64,000 bases of DNA from Prevotella sp. (GCA_022641735.1 JALCDQ010000001.1:426751-490750), one strand, 5' to 3'; shown: positions 26,975 through 36,497, numbered from the stretch's first letter. The notes: generated by a model not told the origin, from the letters alone. Numbers and translations are program-made.

Positions 26975-27994
26975 TTACTCCTCAGGAGCTTCAATGCTCT
27001 TGTTGTTAATAAACTTCTCGATATCCGCCTCTATCCTTTTATAAGGTTCGGAATACATTCCGCCTGTATTTTTCTTCAACATTGCCGTAATGTCCTGAAT
27101 GCTATGCGTATAGCAGCTCAGCTCATTCTTATATTGGGTGATGTGGACACTTTGCCTCGATATCTCGTTTTCTTGCTCTCTGACCAGTTTTTCGCAGATT
27201 TTATCCAGCATGGGAACAACCACCTTGTCGAAGAGATGATGCCCTTGTATATATAAATAGGTGGTATCTGCGGTAACATTCAAGGCTTTCAGGTCTTCTT
27301 TCACCTTTTGGTAACTCTCGCGGGCATTAGGATTCTGATGCTGAAAGAACTCCACTTTCTTATTCACCTTATGTCTGAGGTTCTGCAGAAGTTCCTCCGC
27401 ATTGTTCAAACTGAAGTTGCCGGTCTCAATGACTTTCAAGAAATCGGTCATTGTGAAATGCTTATAATTCGGCGTACGATAATACCAGATGTTCCATACG
27501 AACAAGGGGAAAATGGCTTGAGAATACTGACGGAGGTACTCCTCGATATCGAAAATCTGATGGTCATTCAGCGTTACTGCCACGCACACCTCATGCAAGG
27601 AGGGCGCATAGCATTGGAGATTCTCGATGGCATAGGCATAAGTATGGAAAACATACGGATTAGAGAGTATCTCCTGAGAAGTGGCTGTCACTCCTTGAAC
27701 GAGATAATCGTAATCTGCATCTACGCAAGCAATCATATCCTCACCGACTTTGCCCTTCAGAAGGTTCATCAGCACGGCTTTCTTGCCACGCTCCAAAGTA
27801 TCAGTACGAGAAGGAAGCATAATCTGAAAATACAGTTTTTCGGACTCAAAATGCCCCAAAATAGCACGCCAAAAGAAGACATCATCATAGCTTTCGACAT
27901 AAGCGATAATCTTACGACGTGACTTGATTGAATTCAACCGATTGGCTGCTTCAAAGTATTTCGACGAGAGGTTCTCCCTAAGACGTTTACCCAT
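26975..27994 (-). CDS. DUF4435 protein (TOPRIM-like effector), partner of adjacent ATPase
   Basis: A 339-residue protein. The N-terminus KIIAYVESYDDVFFW (about 28-42) and CVDADYDYLVQG (about 90-101) give the acidic E...DxD pattern of a TOPRIM-like fold, and the overall sequence matches DUF4435. AriB of the PARIS anti-phage system carries DUF4435. The gene overlaps the upstream AAA ATPase by 8 bases, matching the ariA-ariB order, so the two proteins should act together. The C-terminal part is helical. Whether it is a nuclease, and whether this pair is PARIS proper, cannot be decided here. Confidence 0.82.
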   Translation of the reverse strand: MGKRLRENLSSKYFEAANRLNSIKSRRKIIAYVESYDDVFFWRAILGHFESEKLYFQIMLPSRTDTLERGKKAVLMNLLKGKVGEDMIACVDADYDYLVQGVTATSQEILSNPYVFHTYAYAIENLQCYAPSLHEVCVAVTLNDHQIFDIEEYLRQYSQAIFPLFVWNIWYYRTPNYKHFTMTDFLKVIETGNFSLNNAEELLQNLRHKVNKKVEFFQHQNPNARESYQKVKEDLKALNVTADTTYLYIQGHHLFDKVVVPMLDKICEKLVREQENEISRQSVHITQYKNELSCYTHSIQDITAMLKKNTGGMYSEPYKRIEADIEKFINNKSIEAPEE

Positions 27995-28811
27995 TTCCCA
28001 CAGTTATATCTGAAACTTCCGTCACTTTGTCCATCCATCCGTTCATGATGACGGCAGGACTGTGGGTGGTAAGTATGATTTGGACATTCGGATTGAGCTC
28101 CATGATGAGGTCGATAAGCTGTTGCTGCCAGTCTACATGCAGGCTCACTTCGGGCTCATCCATGAAGAGCACGCAGTTTTTATTGTCCTCCACGAGTACG
28201 GTGAGCAATATCGCAAGTATCTGTTTCTCACCGCTTGAGAGCTGATAAGGCACCAGCGTCTCGCCTATCTGGGTGAATTTAATCTCGTTTTCGGTGCGGA
28301 TTATCTTCTTGCCGGTATCGGCAAAGAGCTTATCCATGATGTCCTGAAAGCGCTTTTTGGGCTCACTGATTTTCTGGGCTTCAGCGGCTGCCTCTGCTCC
28401 GCCTTTCTGCAAGGCCTCAATGATGCGGTTTCCGATATTCACCTGATAATCAAGATAGGTGCGCTGCAACTTGAAAAGCTGCCAATCGAGCTCCGTTACA
28501 AGACTCAAATCCATCTTCGTGATGGCATCCGAAGTCATCAACGGGCGGTCGAAAGAACGTATGAGGTCATAGCGAATCCATGTGGCATCCTCTGGATATA
28601 CCTTCAGATGCACGCCCTTGAGCATGTGACTGGGAAACTCGCCGCCAGCTATCAAGCCCTTCACGACCTTATTCAGAATGGTACTCTTTCCCACTCCATT
28701 GACTCCACTGAGGATGTTCACCTTGCGGTCAAGGTCCCACACGATGTGCTTCACACCACTCCAGAGGGAGTCTATCTCAATTTGTTGGATATAATCAGCG
28801 TATTTCTGCAT
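27987..28811 (-). CDS. ABC/OLD-type AAA ATPase paired with DUF4435 protein
   Basis: A 274-residue ATPase with all motifs intact: Walker A GVNGVGKS at 36-43, ABC signature LSSGEKQ at about 190-196, Walker B VLFMDEPEVSLH at about 213-224 and the switch His in TTHSPAV. It lacks a long coiled-coil insert, so it is smaller than most OLD or AriA proteins. Its product presumably binds and gates the DUF4435 effector. The gene is first in the operon; a TATATTTG box lies 26 bases before the ATG. Confidence 0.87.
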   Translation of the reverse strand: MQKYADYIQQIEIDSLWSGVKHIVWDLDRKVNILSGVNGVGKSTILNKVVKGLIAGGEFPSHMLKGVHLKVYPEDATWIRYDLIRSFDRPLMTSDAITKMDLSLVTELDWQLFKLQRTYLDYQVNIGNRIIEALQKGGAEAAAEAQKISEPKKRFQDIMDKLFADTGKKIIRTENEIKFTQIGETLVPYQLSSGEKQILAILLTVLVEDNKNCVLFMDEPEVSLHVDWQQQLIDLIMELNPNVQIILTTHSPAVIMNGWMDKVTEVSDITVGNG

Positions 28812-28836
28812 ATTAGTATCTCGATTTATTCTTTGG

Positions 28837-28844
28837 CAAATATA
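28837..28844 (-). promoter_or_regulatory. -7 box for the ATPase/DUF4435 operon
   Basis: CAAATATA on plus (TATATTTG on minus), ending 26 bases before the ATG at 28811. Confidence 0.68.
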
Positions 28845-28988
28845 AGCATTTTATTTTGATAAAACATGAATTTTAACTTTAAAAAATCACTCGCAAAGGA
28901 GAAAAGAAATAACTTCTGTGAAAAACGGAACAATTCCACCATCCGAAGAAGATAAGGAATCGGAAAATCAACGCAAAAGACTGAGATT

Positions 28989-29073
28989 GTAAAAGGCCAT
29001 CTTTTACGCTGTAAACAATCGTTGTTTACCCTGTAAGTAATGGTTGTTTACAAGGTAAAAAGCTACCTTCTAA
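28989..29073. repeat. Quartet palindrome element 4
   Basis: Units at 28989, 29011, 29033 and 29055. Unit 2, GTAAACAATCGTTGTTTAC, is nearly a perfect palindrome; unit 4 has a decayed right arm (TTCTAA). It lies between divergent genes, away from both promoter boxes. Confidence 0.9.
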
Positions 29074-29185
29074 AAAAGAGATGACCGCAAGTCTTGCAAG
29101 ATTCAATTATTTTCCGTATCTTTACCCCTTGAAAAATGTAACAAGATTGTAATGCTTTTGACACAGTTACGAAGAAAAGTCTTCC

Positions 29186-29193
29186 TAACTTTG
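29186..29193 (+). promoter_or_regulatory. -7 box TAACTTTG for the two-component operon
   Basis: Matches TAnnTTTG, 25 bases before the ATG at 29218. Transcription would begin near 29200, excluding the upstream in-frame start at 29152 and disfavouring the ATG at 29197. Confidence 0.65.
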
Positions 29194-29217
29194 CAGATGA
29201 GAAAATCATTAAATAAT

Positions 29218-29910
29218 ATGGCAGACAACAATTTTCGCATATTGGTAGTTGACGACGAGACGGATCTCTGCGAGATTCTGAAGTTCAATCTTGAGACTGA
29301 AGGGTATCATGTGGAAACCGCAAATTCGGCAGAAGAGGCGCTGGAAATGGATATTCAGAGCTTCAATCTGCTGTTGCTTGACGTGATGATGGGAGGCATG
29401 TCGGGCTTCGCTATGGCCAAAAAGCTCAAAGGAAGCCCCGAAACTCAGCACATTCCTATCATCTTCCTCACGGCAAAAGACACTGAAAACGACACCGTTA
29501 CGGGCTTCAATCTCGGTGCGGATGACTATATCAGCAAGCCTTTCTCCATCCGCGAGGTGCTCGTAAGGATAAGGGCGGTGTTGCGCAGAACTACTGAACC
29601 TGCTGACGAAGAGGCTCATCAGCTCATCAGATATCAAGGTTTGGAAATGAATCTTGATAAAAAGACGGTGAGCATCGATGGCGAGGAGATACCTTTTACG
29701 AAGACGGAATTCGAGATATTGCACCTTCTTCTCGACGAAAGAGGCCGCGTTTTCTCACGTCAGGAACTGATAGACCGTATCTGGCCAAGAGATGTCTTGG
29801 TGCTCAATCGCACTGTGGATGTGAACATTACACGAGTTCGGAAGAAGATAGGGAGGTTTGCCAAGTGCATCGTCACCCGTCTTGGTTTCGGTTATTATTT
29901 TGATGCATAA
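29218..29910 (+). CDS. OmpR-family response regulator
   Basis: A 230-residue protein from the ATG at 29218 (MADNNFRILVVDDE). The receiver domain has the acidic pocket D12-D13, the phospho-acceptor D55 (LLLLDVMMGG) and the conserved Lys in YISKPFS at about 107. A winged-helix DNA-binding domain follows (about 135-230; RVFSRQELIDRIWPRDV, then RTVDVNITRVRKKIG). The kinase gene begins at the next base. The stimulus is unknown. Confidence 0.95.
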   Translation: MADNNFRILVVDDETDLCEILKFNLETEGYHVETANSAEEALEMDIQSFNLLLLDVMMGGMSGFAMAKKLKGSPETQHIPIIFLTAKDTENDTVTGFNLGADDYISKPFSIREVLVRIRAVLRRTTEPADEEAHQLIRYQGLEMNLDKKTVSIDGEEIPFTKTEFEILHLLLDERGRVFSRQELIDRIWPRDVLVLNRTVDVNITRVRKKIGRFAKCIVTRLGFGYYFDA

Positions 29911-31320
29911 ATGAAAAGAATATCTGTCGGGCAGCGACTTTATATTGGCGTTATAGCCGTTTTTCTGCTTTTTGCGATTGCCTTCATCATCTTTCAACAG
30001 GCAAGGGAGAAGCATTACAAGGTTGAAATGCTCAATCTGAAGTTGCAGGACTATAATGCCCGCATGGATGAAAGCCTTCATTTCATAGGAAAAAAGGACG
30101 AAAAAACATTACAGAAATTTGTTGACCGTCATTTTCTTCCAAATCTCCGCGTCACCTTGATAGATAAGAAAGGCCGTGTGTTTTTCGATAACCTCCGCAA
30201 GGATTACAGCAAATTCAGCAATCATTCCAATCGCCCGGAAGTCAGACAGGCACTCGCTCAAGGGTCAGGGTCGGTTGTTGACAGGAACAGTACTACCATC
30301 AGAGGCGACTTTTTCTATTCCGCCACCTATTTCCCATCCGATGGCTACATCATCCGAAGTGCCCTTCCTTACAACAGTTACTTGTCGAAATCACTCCAAG
30401 CTGACCGCCACTACCTATGGTTTGCCATTATCGCCATCATAATTCTTGTCCTTTTACTTTACAGATTTACAAATCGGTTAGGCAAGAACATCACCAAATT
30501 GCGCATCTTTGCCAATAGAGCCGACCATAATGAATCGCTGGAAGTGGAAGACCTGATAGACTTTCCGAATGATGAATTGGGTGAAATAGCGGAGAAAATC
30601 ATCAAAATCTACAAGCGACTACAGACTACCCGCGAGGAACAAAACGTGCTGAAACGGCAGCTAACGCAAAATGTAGCGCACGAATTAAAAACTCCTGTGG
30701 CAAGCATTCAAGGCTATCTGGAAACCATACAGGAAAATCCCAATATCGACGAGGCTACCAAAGAGCAGTTTCTCGACCGTTGCTATGCGCAAAGCAAGCG
30801 CCTCACTGCCCTATTGCAGGACATCTCCACGCTCAACAGAATGGATGATGCACCCGACATTAAGGACTTTACAGAAGTGGATATATCCACGATGGTGAAG
30901 AATATCATCAAGGACACATCCCTCGAAATGGCATCGAAAAAGATGAATTTCATCAATCATTTGCCGGATGGCATTATCCTGAAAGGCAATCAAAGCCTGC
31001 TCTACAGCGTCTTCCGTAACCTTACCGACAACGCTATCGCTTATGCTGGAATCGGTACGACCATCACTTTGGAAGCCAAGGAAGAAGAAAGAATGTGGCA
31101 ATTCGCCTTCATGGATAATGGCGTAGGTGTTCCCAAAGAGCACTTATCACGACTTTTCGAGCGCTTTTATCGGGTCGATAAGGGGCGTAGTCGTAAGATG
31201 GGAGGCACGGGATTAGGCCTTGCTATCGTGAAAAATGCCGTTATTCTTCATGGAGGAACTATCTCTGTGAAGAACAATCCGAATGGAGGTTTGCGCTTTG
31301 ATTTTGCCCTTAAGAAATAA
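29911..31320 (+). CDS. Sensor histidine kinase, PhoR-like layout
   Basis: A 469-residue protein. Two membrane helices (about 12-30 and 168-190) enclose a periplasmic sensor region of about 135 residues. The HisKA domain carries NVAHELKTPVASIQGY with the phospho-acceptor His near residue 257. The HATPase domain has the N box (NLTDNAIAYAG), G1 (DNGVGVPKEHL) and G2 (GGTGLGLAIVKNAV). It is immediately downstream of its response regulator. The sensed signal cannot be told. Confidence 0.95.
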   Translation: MKRISVGQRLYIGVIAVFLLFAIAFIIFQQAREKHYKVEMLNLKLQDYNARMDESLHFIGKKDEKTLQKFVDRHFLPNLRVTLIDKKGRVFFDNLRKDYSKFSNHSNRPEVRQALAQGSGSVVDRNSTTIRGDFFYSATYFPSDGYIIRSALPYNSYLSKSLQADRHYLWFAIIAIIILVLLLYRFTNRLGKNITKLRIFANRADHNESLEVEDLIDFPNDELGEIAEKIIKIYKRLQTTREEQNVLKRQLTQNVAHELKTPVASIQGYLETIQENPNIDEATKEQFLDRCYAQSKRLTALLQDISTLNRMDDAPDIKDFTEVDISTMVKNIIKDTSLEMASKKMNFINHLPDGIILKGNQSLLYSVFRNLTDNAIAYAGIGTTITLEAKEEERMWQFAFMDNGVGVPKEHLSRLFERFYRVDKGRSRKMGGTGLGLAIVKNAVILHGGTISVKNNPNGGLRFDFALKK

Positions 31321-31324
31321 GAAA

Positions 31325-31900
31325 ATGAAGATTAGCCCTGCTGAAAAACATCAATCTGCCGACATCGCGCGTCTTATTATGGAGGCGATGGACCTCGATT
31401 GCTGCCAATATTTTGCCGGTCCTCAGCATAATCTGCATGATTTCGAGCTACTGATGACCACTTTGGTGGAGGCGGAAAACAGCCAATACAGTTACAGAAA
31501 CACACTTGTGGCCCTCAATGAGGCCCAGCAAGTCTTAGGAGCATGCGTCACTTATGACGGAAAAGACCTTCGTCAACTGCGCAAAGCCTTTCTCGAAGGA
31601 GCTTTAAAGGCTTTTGGCAGAGATTTCTCTGCTATGGAAGACGAGACCCAAGAAGGAGAACTTTATATTGACAGCCTATGTGTCTTGAAGGAATTCCGCC
31701 ATCAAGGCATCGCCTCCGCACTGTTGAAAGCCTCGATAGAGAAGGCTAAAAGCCTGCATATTCCTGCTATCGGACTGCTCGTAGACAAAGGAAATCCAAA
31801 GGCGGAGGCCCTTTATCAATCGTTAGGATTTACTTACAAGAATGATGCCTCATGGGGAGGTCATCCCATGAAACACCTGCAAATCATCTTTCGAGAATAA
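31325..31900 (+). CDS. GNAT-family N-acetyltransferase
   Basis: A 191-residue protein from the ATG at 31325. The GNAT acetyl-CoA motif A is clear: ELYIDSLCVLKEFRHQGIASALLKASIEKAK (about 117-147), with the R/Q-x-x-G-x-A loop RHQGIA. The end GNPKAEALYQSLGFTYK is motif B. The acceptor is unknown. It begins 4 bases after the histidine kinase stop and is probably the third gene of that operon. Confidence 0.87.
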   Translation: MKISPAEKHQSADIARLIMEAMDLDCCQYFAGPQHNLHDFELLMTTLVEAENSQYSYRNTLVALNEAQQVLGACVTYDGKDLRQLRKAFLEGALKAFGRDFSAMEDETQEGELYIDSLCVLKEFRHQGIASALLKASIEKAKSLHIPAIGLLVDKGNPKAEALYQSLGFTYKNDASWGGHPMKHLQIIFRE

Positions 31901-31934
31901 GACTGACATTGTGACAGGTCGTCAAAAGCAGAAG

Positions 31935-31970
31935 AAAGGACTGCCCATCGCTTGATGAACAGTCCCTTCT
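31935..31970 (+). terminator. Hairpin between convergent GNAT and nhaD genes
   Basis: AAAGGACTG (31935-31943) pairs with CAGTCCCTT (31960-31968) with one mismatch, followed by TCTTGC on plus. It may terminate both convergent transcripts; the T-run is weak. Confidence 0.45.
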
Positions 31971-31998
31971 TGCATTTCCATATCTATAATAAAGAGGA

Positions 31999-33360
31999 TT
32001 ATAGCGGAGTTGCAAAGATGAAATTACGCATCACCCAATAGCAGAAAATACCAGCGATATACCCGATGAAGGCTATCCAACTGACATGTTTCATATACCA
32101 TCCGAAGGTGATTTTCTCCAATCCCATCACGACAACACCTGCTGCAGAGCCGATAATCAACATCGAACCGCCTACTCCGGCGCAGTAAGCAAGCAACTGC
32201 CAGAAGATTCCATCAGCTGCCATATCTCCTGTTGGAGACAATGGATACATACCCATGCAACCAGCAACCAACGGTACGTTGTCAATAATACTTGACAGTA
32301 CACCGATGATTCCCGTAACGGCATAATGGTTGCCATTGAAAGTTTCATTCAAGAAACCGCCCATAGAAGACAGCACTCCGACTTGTTCAAGGCAGGCAAC
32401 AGCCATCAAAATACCTAAGAAGAATAAGATTGTGGACATGTCGATGCGGTGAAGCAGATTGACCACTCTACGCTGTGTACCCTCTCTATCTGAATCATGT
32501 TCGAGATTTCTATAGAATATTTCCGTCGTCGTCCATAAGATTCCCAGTACTAAAAGGATTCCCACAAAAGGAGGAAGATTGGTAATTGCCTTGAAAACAG
32601 GTACAAGAATCAAGCCTCCGACACCGATTGCAAATATCCATTTGCGTTGAGTACTGGAGAAATCAAGCACCTCATAATCTGACTTCATCGTCATTTCCTC
32701 CTCTGTAACGAGGTTTCCTTTGAGCGAATATTGCAATACCAAGACTGGAAGAACCATGGAAATAATAGAAGGAATGAGCATTTCTGAGATGACACCGGCA
32801 GCCGTAATGGCACCTTTATTCCACAACATGATGGTTGTCACATCACCGATTGGAGAGAAAGCACCACCTGAATTGGCTGCAATAATCACCAAAGAAGCAT
32901 AGATGATGCGGTCCTTATGCTCATGAACAAGTTTGCGCAATATCATAATCATCACGATACTGGTGGTCAGATTATCAAGAATGGAACTTAGGAAGAACGT
33001 GATAAAGGCTATACGCCACAACAATCCACGCTTGCTTTTGGTCTTCATGATGTTGCGAACCCAGTTGAAACCGCCATTCTGGTCTACAATTTCAACGATT
33101 GTCATAGCACCCATCAGGAAGAACAAAGTGGTAGAGGTGCTCCCTAAATGCCCTTCGATAGCACTGGTTACTTGGTTAATCAACTCCTGACCACTAAAAC
33201 CAGGAATGTAACTTCCCGGATTGACCATGAATAAAGTCCAGCAAGCCACGAACATCAACAATGCTACAGCCGCCTTATTCACTTTCGTAACGCTCTCAAG
33301 GGCAATGAAAAGATAACCCACGATGAACACTACGATAATTGCAATAGTTAAACTACTCAT
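31999..33360 (-). CDS. nhaD: NhaD-family sodium/proton antiporter
   Basis: A 453-residue membrane protein with 11-12 hydrophobic segments. NhaD landmarks: FLMGAMTIVEIVDQNGGFNW (about 80-100), LSSILDNLTTSIVMIMIL (about 125-142) and NSGGAFSPIGDVTTIMLWNKG (about 162-182), with the repeat-related SSIIDNVPLVAGCMGMYPL later. It exchanges Na+ or Li+ for protons at the inner membrane. It is monocistronic, with a TAACTTTG box upstream. Confidence 0.93.
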   Translation of the reverse strand: MSSLTIAIIVVFIVGYLFIALESVTKVNKAAVALLMFVACWTLFMVNPGSYIPGFSGQELINQVTSAIEGHLGSTSTTLFFLMGAMTIVEIVDQNGGFNWVRNIMKTKSKRGLLWRIAFITFFLSSILDNLTTSIVMIMILRKLVHEHKDRIIYASLVIIAANSGGAFSPIGDVTTIMLWNKGAITAAGVISEMLIPSIISMVLPVLVLQYSLKGNLVTEEEMTMKSDYEVLDFSSTQRKWIFAIGVGGLILVPVFKAITNLPPFVGILLVLGILWTTTEIFYRNLEHDSDREGTQRRVVNLLHRIDMSTILFFLGILMAVACLEQVGVLSSMGGFLNETFNGNHYAVTGIIGVLSSIIDNVPLVAGCMGMYPLSPTGDMAADGIFWQLLAYCAGVGGSMLIIGSAAGVVVMGLEKITFGWYMKHVSWIAFIGYIAGIFCYWVMRNFIFATPL

Positions 33361-33398
33361 TTCTATATGATATTTTTATTAATAATCATTTACTGATG

Positions 33399-33406
33399 CA
33401 AAGTTA
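33399..33406 (-). promoter_or_regulatory. -7 box for nhaD
   Basis: CAAAGTTA on plus (TAACTTTG on minus), 39 bases before the ATG at 33360. Confidence 0.62.
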
Positions 33407-33459
33407 ACAAAAATCTTAAAAAATATGAGATTCTCCATATAAAATATGAATAATTTTTG

Positions 33460-33467
33460 TATCTTTG
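33460..33467 (+). promoter_or_regulatory. -7 box TATCTTTG abutting a start codon
   Basis: The box ends only 4 bases before the ATG at 33472, so transcription from it would give a leaderless or nearly leaderless mRNA. No clear -33 TTTG at 19-21 bases. Confidence 0.55.
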
Positions 33468-33471
33468 CAAT

Positions 33472-34077
33472 ATGAACGCACAAGAAACAAGTAACATCAA
33501 ATGGACTGAAAACCTCATCATTGTTGATGCCGACTATGTCGACAAGGTGACCTTTGACCTCATCGTAAACTTTGAGAGGATGATAGGACGTCGCATTCCA
33601 CCTGCTGATATGAGTCAATGGGCGGTATGTGTAGCCCTTGACGGCGGGTTACGAGAAGGCGCTCACGAGACCCAACTGGTACTTATTCATGACAAGAAGA
33701 ACCTAAAGATGGAGAACTTCAAGCCTTCCGAGTATGAGAAAGAACTGAATGCGCAGGCCTTTAAGGATAAGAATTTGGGAGAATTTATCATCAATTCCTA
33801 CCCTGTGGAGGATGTTGTGGGCAAAGAAACTTTCATTCTCGACATCCTGAAAACCGTGCTTGAGCAGAAGGAAGTAAAGCGTATCATGCTCATTCCTGAC
33901 ACTGAAAGCGGGGAAACTTACAATTCTCTGCGTACTGTTCTCCGAAATGCTGACGATGAAGAGAAGCACATCACCGTGTTTGCCATGCAACCTATGGAGG
34001 GCGGAAACTTCCGTCAAGAGATACTGGGCTATTCCCTGATGAATGCCTTGGGCATTAAATCTGATGAAATCAAATAA
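33472..34077 (+). CDS. Conserved Bacteroidetes protein, possibly DUF6621
   Basis: A 201-residue soluble protein from the ATG at 33472. It contains IIVDADYVDKVTFDLIVNFERMIGRRIPPADMSQW and an alpha/beta layout, without signal peptide or membrane segment. I recall similar proteins under the name DUF6621 beside the polyamine dehydrogenase gene, but I am not certain of the number. No function is known to me. The next gene begins 10 bases later, which suggests a shared operon. Confidence 0.6.
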   Translation: MNAQETSNIKWTENLIIVDADYVDKVTFDLIVNFERMIGRRIPPADMSQWAVCVALDGGLREGAHETQLVLIHDKKNLKMENFKPSEYEKELNAQAFKDKNLGEFIINSYPVEDVVGKETFILDILKTVLEQKEVKRIMLIPDTESGETYNSLRTVLRNADDEEKHITVFAMQPMEGGNFRQEILGYSLMNALGIKSDEIK

Positions 34078-34087
34078 CCTAAAGAAT

Positions 34088-35326
34088 ATGAGTAGAATAT
34101 TGATGATTGGCGCCGGAGGCGTTGCAACAGTGGCTGCATATAAAATCGTACAGAATGCAGACGTGTTTACAGAGTTCATGATTGCCTCGCATCATAAAGC
34201 AAAATGCGATAAACTGGTGAAGGCTATCCATGAAAAAGGCTATAAAATGGACATCAAGACCGCACAAGTGGATGCTGATGACGTGGAAGAACTGAAGGCT
34301 CTATTCAGTGATTATAAGCCGGAACTGGTTGTCAACCTTGCTCTTCCCTATCAGGATCTTACCATTATGGATGCCTGTCTGGCATGTGGCTGCAACTATC
34401 TTGACACTGCCAACTATGAGCCTAAGGATGAAGCGCACTTTGAATATTCATGGCAATGGGCCTATAAGGATAAATTTGAGAAGGCTGGACTTACCGCTAT
34501 CCTCGGCTGTGGATTTGATCCGGGAGTGTCGGGCATATTTACGGCTTATGCTGCAAAGCATCATTTCGATGAAATCCAATATTTGGACATCGTCGATTGC
34601 AATGCAGGCAATCACCATAAAGCCTTCGCCACGAACTTCAATCCGGAGATAAATATCCGCGAAATCACCCAGAAAGGTCTCTATTATGAGGATGGAAAAT
34701 GGATTGAAACGAAACCTCTTGAAATTCACAAGGCCCTCTCTTATCCGAATATAGGCCCTCGCGAGAGTTATCTGATGCATCATGAGGAGTTGGAAAGTTT
34801 GGTAAAGAACTATCCGACCATCAAGCGCGGACGCTTCTGGATGACCTTCGGACAACAATATCTGACATATCTTGACGTCATACAAAACATCGGTATGTCC
34901 CGTATTGATGAGGTTACGTATGAGGCTCCATTAGCAGATAATCCTGAAAAGACCGTCAAAGTGAAGGTTGTGCCTTTGCAATTCCTGAAGGCAGTATTGC
35001 CAAATCCACAGGATTTAGGCGAGAATTACGAGGGCGAGACCAGCATCGGATGCCGCATCAGAGGACTGAAAGGCGGCAAGGAACACACCTATTATATATA
35101 TAACAACTGCAAACACCAGGATGCTTACAAAGAAACAGGCATGCAGGGAGTAAGTTATACGACGGGAGTTCCTGCCATGATAGGTGCCATGATGTTCTGC
35201 AAAGGCCTTTGGAAAAAGCCGGGAGTATGGAATGTAGAGGACTTTGACCCCGACCCATTTATGGAACAACTCAATAAACAAGGACTTCCTTGGCATGAGG
35301 AATTCGACAAAGATATTGAATTATAA
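34088..35326 (+). CDS. Carboxynorspermidine/carboxyspermidine dehydrogenase (saccharopine dehydrogenase family)
   Basis: A 412-residue protein from the ATG at 34088 (MSRILMIGAGGVATVAAYK, the Rossmann motif at residues 7-12). It closely follows the layout of the Vibrio carboxynorspermidine synthase as I remember it: LVVNLALPYQDLTIMDACL, CNYLDTANYE, ILGCGFDPGVSGIF, DCNAGNHHKAFATNF, and GVSYTTGVPA near the end. In that pathway aspartate semialdehyde and a diamine are condensed and reduced, and a separate decarboxylase finishes the polyamine. The decarboxylase gene is not in the window. Confidence 0.85.
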   Translation: MSRILMIGAGGVATVAAYKIVQNADVFTEFMIASHHKAKCDKLVKAIHEKGYKMDIKTAQVDADDVEELKALFSDYKPELVVNLALPYQDLTIMDACLACGCNYLDTANYEPKDEAHFEYSWQWAYKDKFEKAGLTAILGCGFDPGVSGIFTAYAAKHHFDEIQYLDIVDCNAGNHHKAFATNFNPEINIREITQKGLYYEDGKWIETKPLEIHKALSYPNIGPRESYLMHHEELESLVKNYPTIKRGRFWMTFGQQYLTYLDVIQNIGMSRIDEVTYEAPLADNPEKTVKVKVVPLQFLKAVLPNPQDLGENYEGETSIGCRIRGLKGGKEHTYYIYNNCKHQDAYKETGMQGVSYTTGVPAMIGAMMFCKGLWKKPGVWNVEDFDPDPFMEQLNKQGLPWHEEFDKDIEL

Positions 35327-35350
35327 CAAAAAAATAAAAATAAAAAACAG

Positions 35351-36382
35351 ATGGCTAAGAAAACAGAAGAAGCCAATGAGGCTCAGAATCCTCAAGAAGG
35401 CAAATTAAAAGCACTACAGGCTGCCATGTCGAAGATAGAGAAAGACTTTGGAAAAGGCTCTATCATGCGCATGGGAGATGAGAATATTGAAGATGTGGAA
35501 GTTATCCCTACAGGCAGTATCGGACTGGATATAGCGCTTGGCGTGGGAGGTTATCCAAGAGGCCGAGTCATTGAAATCTATGGCCCTGAATCATCAGGAA
35601 AGACCACGTTGGCCATTCATGCCATTGCTGAAGCTCAAAAACGGGGTGGCATTGCAGCATTTATCGATGCTGAGCATGCCTTCGACCGTTTCTATGCTGC
35701 TAAGCTCGGCGTGGATGTGGACAATCTTTGGGTTAGCCAACCTGACAATGGTGAGCAGGCTTTGGAGATTGCCGACCAGCTGATAAGGTCATCTGCCATC
35801 GACATCTTGGTCATTGACTCTGTGGCTGCCCTTACGCCAAAAGCTGAAATCGAAGGGGATATGGGCGACAATAAAGTGGGGCTTCAGGCCCGACTGATGA
35901 GCCAAGCCCTGCGCAAACTCACTGCCACCATCTCGAAGACCAATACCACTTGCATCTTTATTAATCAGTTGCGCGAGAAAATCGGAGTCATGTTTGGCAA
36001 CCCAGAGACGACAACGGGTGGAAATGCTCTTAAATTCTATGCTTCCGTAAGACTGGATATCCGCCGCATAACCTCTATTAAAGACGGTGATGAAGTTACT
36101 GGAAATCAGGTCCGTGTGAAGGTTGTGAAGAACAAGGTAGCACCTCCTTTCCGCAAGGCTGAGTTTGAAATCACCTTCGGAGAAGGAATTTCCAAGATTG
36201 GCGAAATCGTGGATTTGGGCGTACAATACAACATTATCCAAAAGAGTGGAAGTTGGTTCTCTTACAATGATGCCAAATTGGCACAAGGAAGAGAGGGCAC
36301 TAAGGCTCTCTTGAAAGATAATCCTGAGCTTTGCGAAGAGTTGGAAACCAAGATAAAACAAGCTTTACAAGATAAGAAATAA
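35351..36382 (+). CDS. recA: Recombinase RecA
   Basis: A 343-residue protein. Walker [10 protein letters not shown] at about 78-86, Walker [12 protein letters not shown] (about 155-165), the loop L2 region [18 protein letters not shown] and the [14 protein letters not shown] block are all intact. It polymerises on single-stranded DNA for homologous recombination and repair signalling. It follows the polyamine dehydrogenase by 24 bases and has a terminator after the stop. Confidence 0.98.
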   Translation: MAKKTEEANEAQNPQEGKLKALQAAMSKIEKDFGKGSIMRMGDENIEDVEVIPTGSIGLDIALGVGGYPRGRVIEIYGPESSGKTTLAIHAIAEAQKRGGIAAFIDAEHAFDRFYAAKLGVDVDNLWVSQPDNGEQALEIADQLIRSSAIDILVIDSVAALTPKAEIEGDMGDNKVGLQARLMSQALRKLTATISKTNTTCIFINQLREKIGVMFGNPETTTGGNALKFYASVRLDIRRITSIKDGDEVTGNQVRVKVVKNKVAPPFRKAEFEITFGEGISKIGEIVDLGVQYNIIQKSGSWFSYNDAKLAQGREGTKALLKDNPELCEELETKIKQALQDKK

Positions 36383-36421
36383 CGGCAATTTGCTTTCTAA
36401 AAAGCGATTCCCGAAAATTCT

Positions 36422-36460
36422 AAAAGCCGCTAGCAATCTGTTTGTCAGCGGCTTTCTTTA
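36422..36460 (+). terminator. Intrinsic terminator after recA
   Basis: AAAGCCGCT pairs with AGCGGCTTT (36447-36455) around a 15-base loop, followed by CTTTAT. Confidence 0.82.
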
Positions 36461-36497
36461 TAGCTTTAAGGTCCAAAATCGGAAGGAAAAATTACCC

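Larger units (their letters stand above)
28812..29217. other. 406-base divergent intergenic region
   Basis: Contains the minus-strand promoter (28837), quartet element 4 (28989-29073) and the plus-strand promoter box (29186). Nothing else was recognised. Confidence 0.55.

Noticed and set aside
27308..27922. Plus-strand frame over the DUF4435 gene
   Set aside because: It is a mirror of the DUF4435 gene, with no start signal and no domain.
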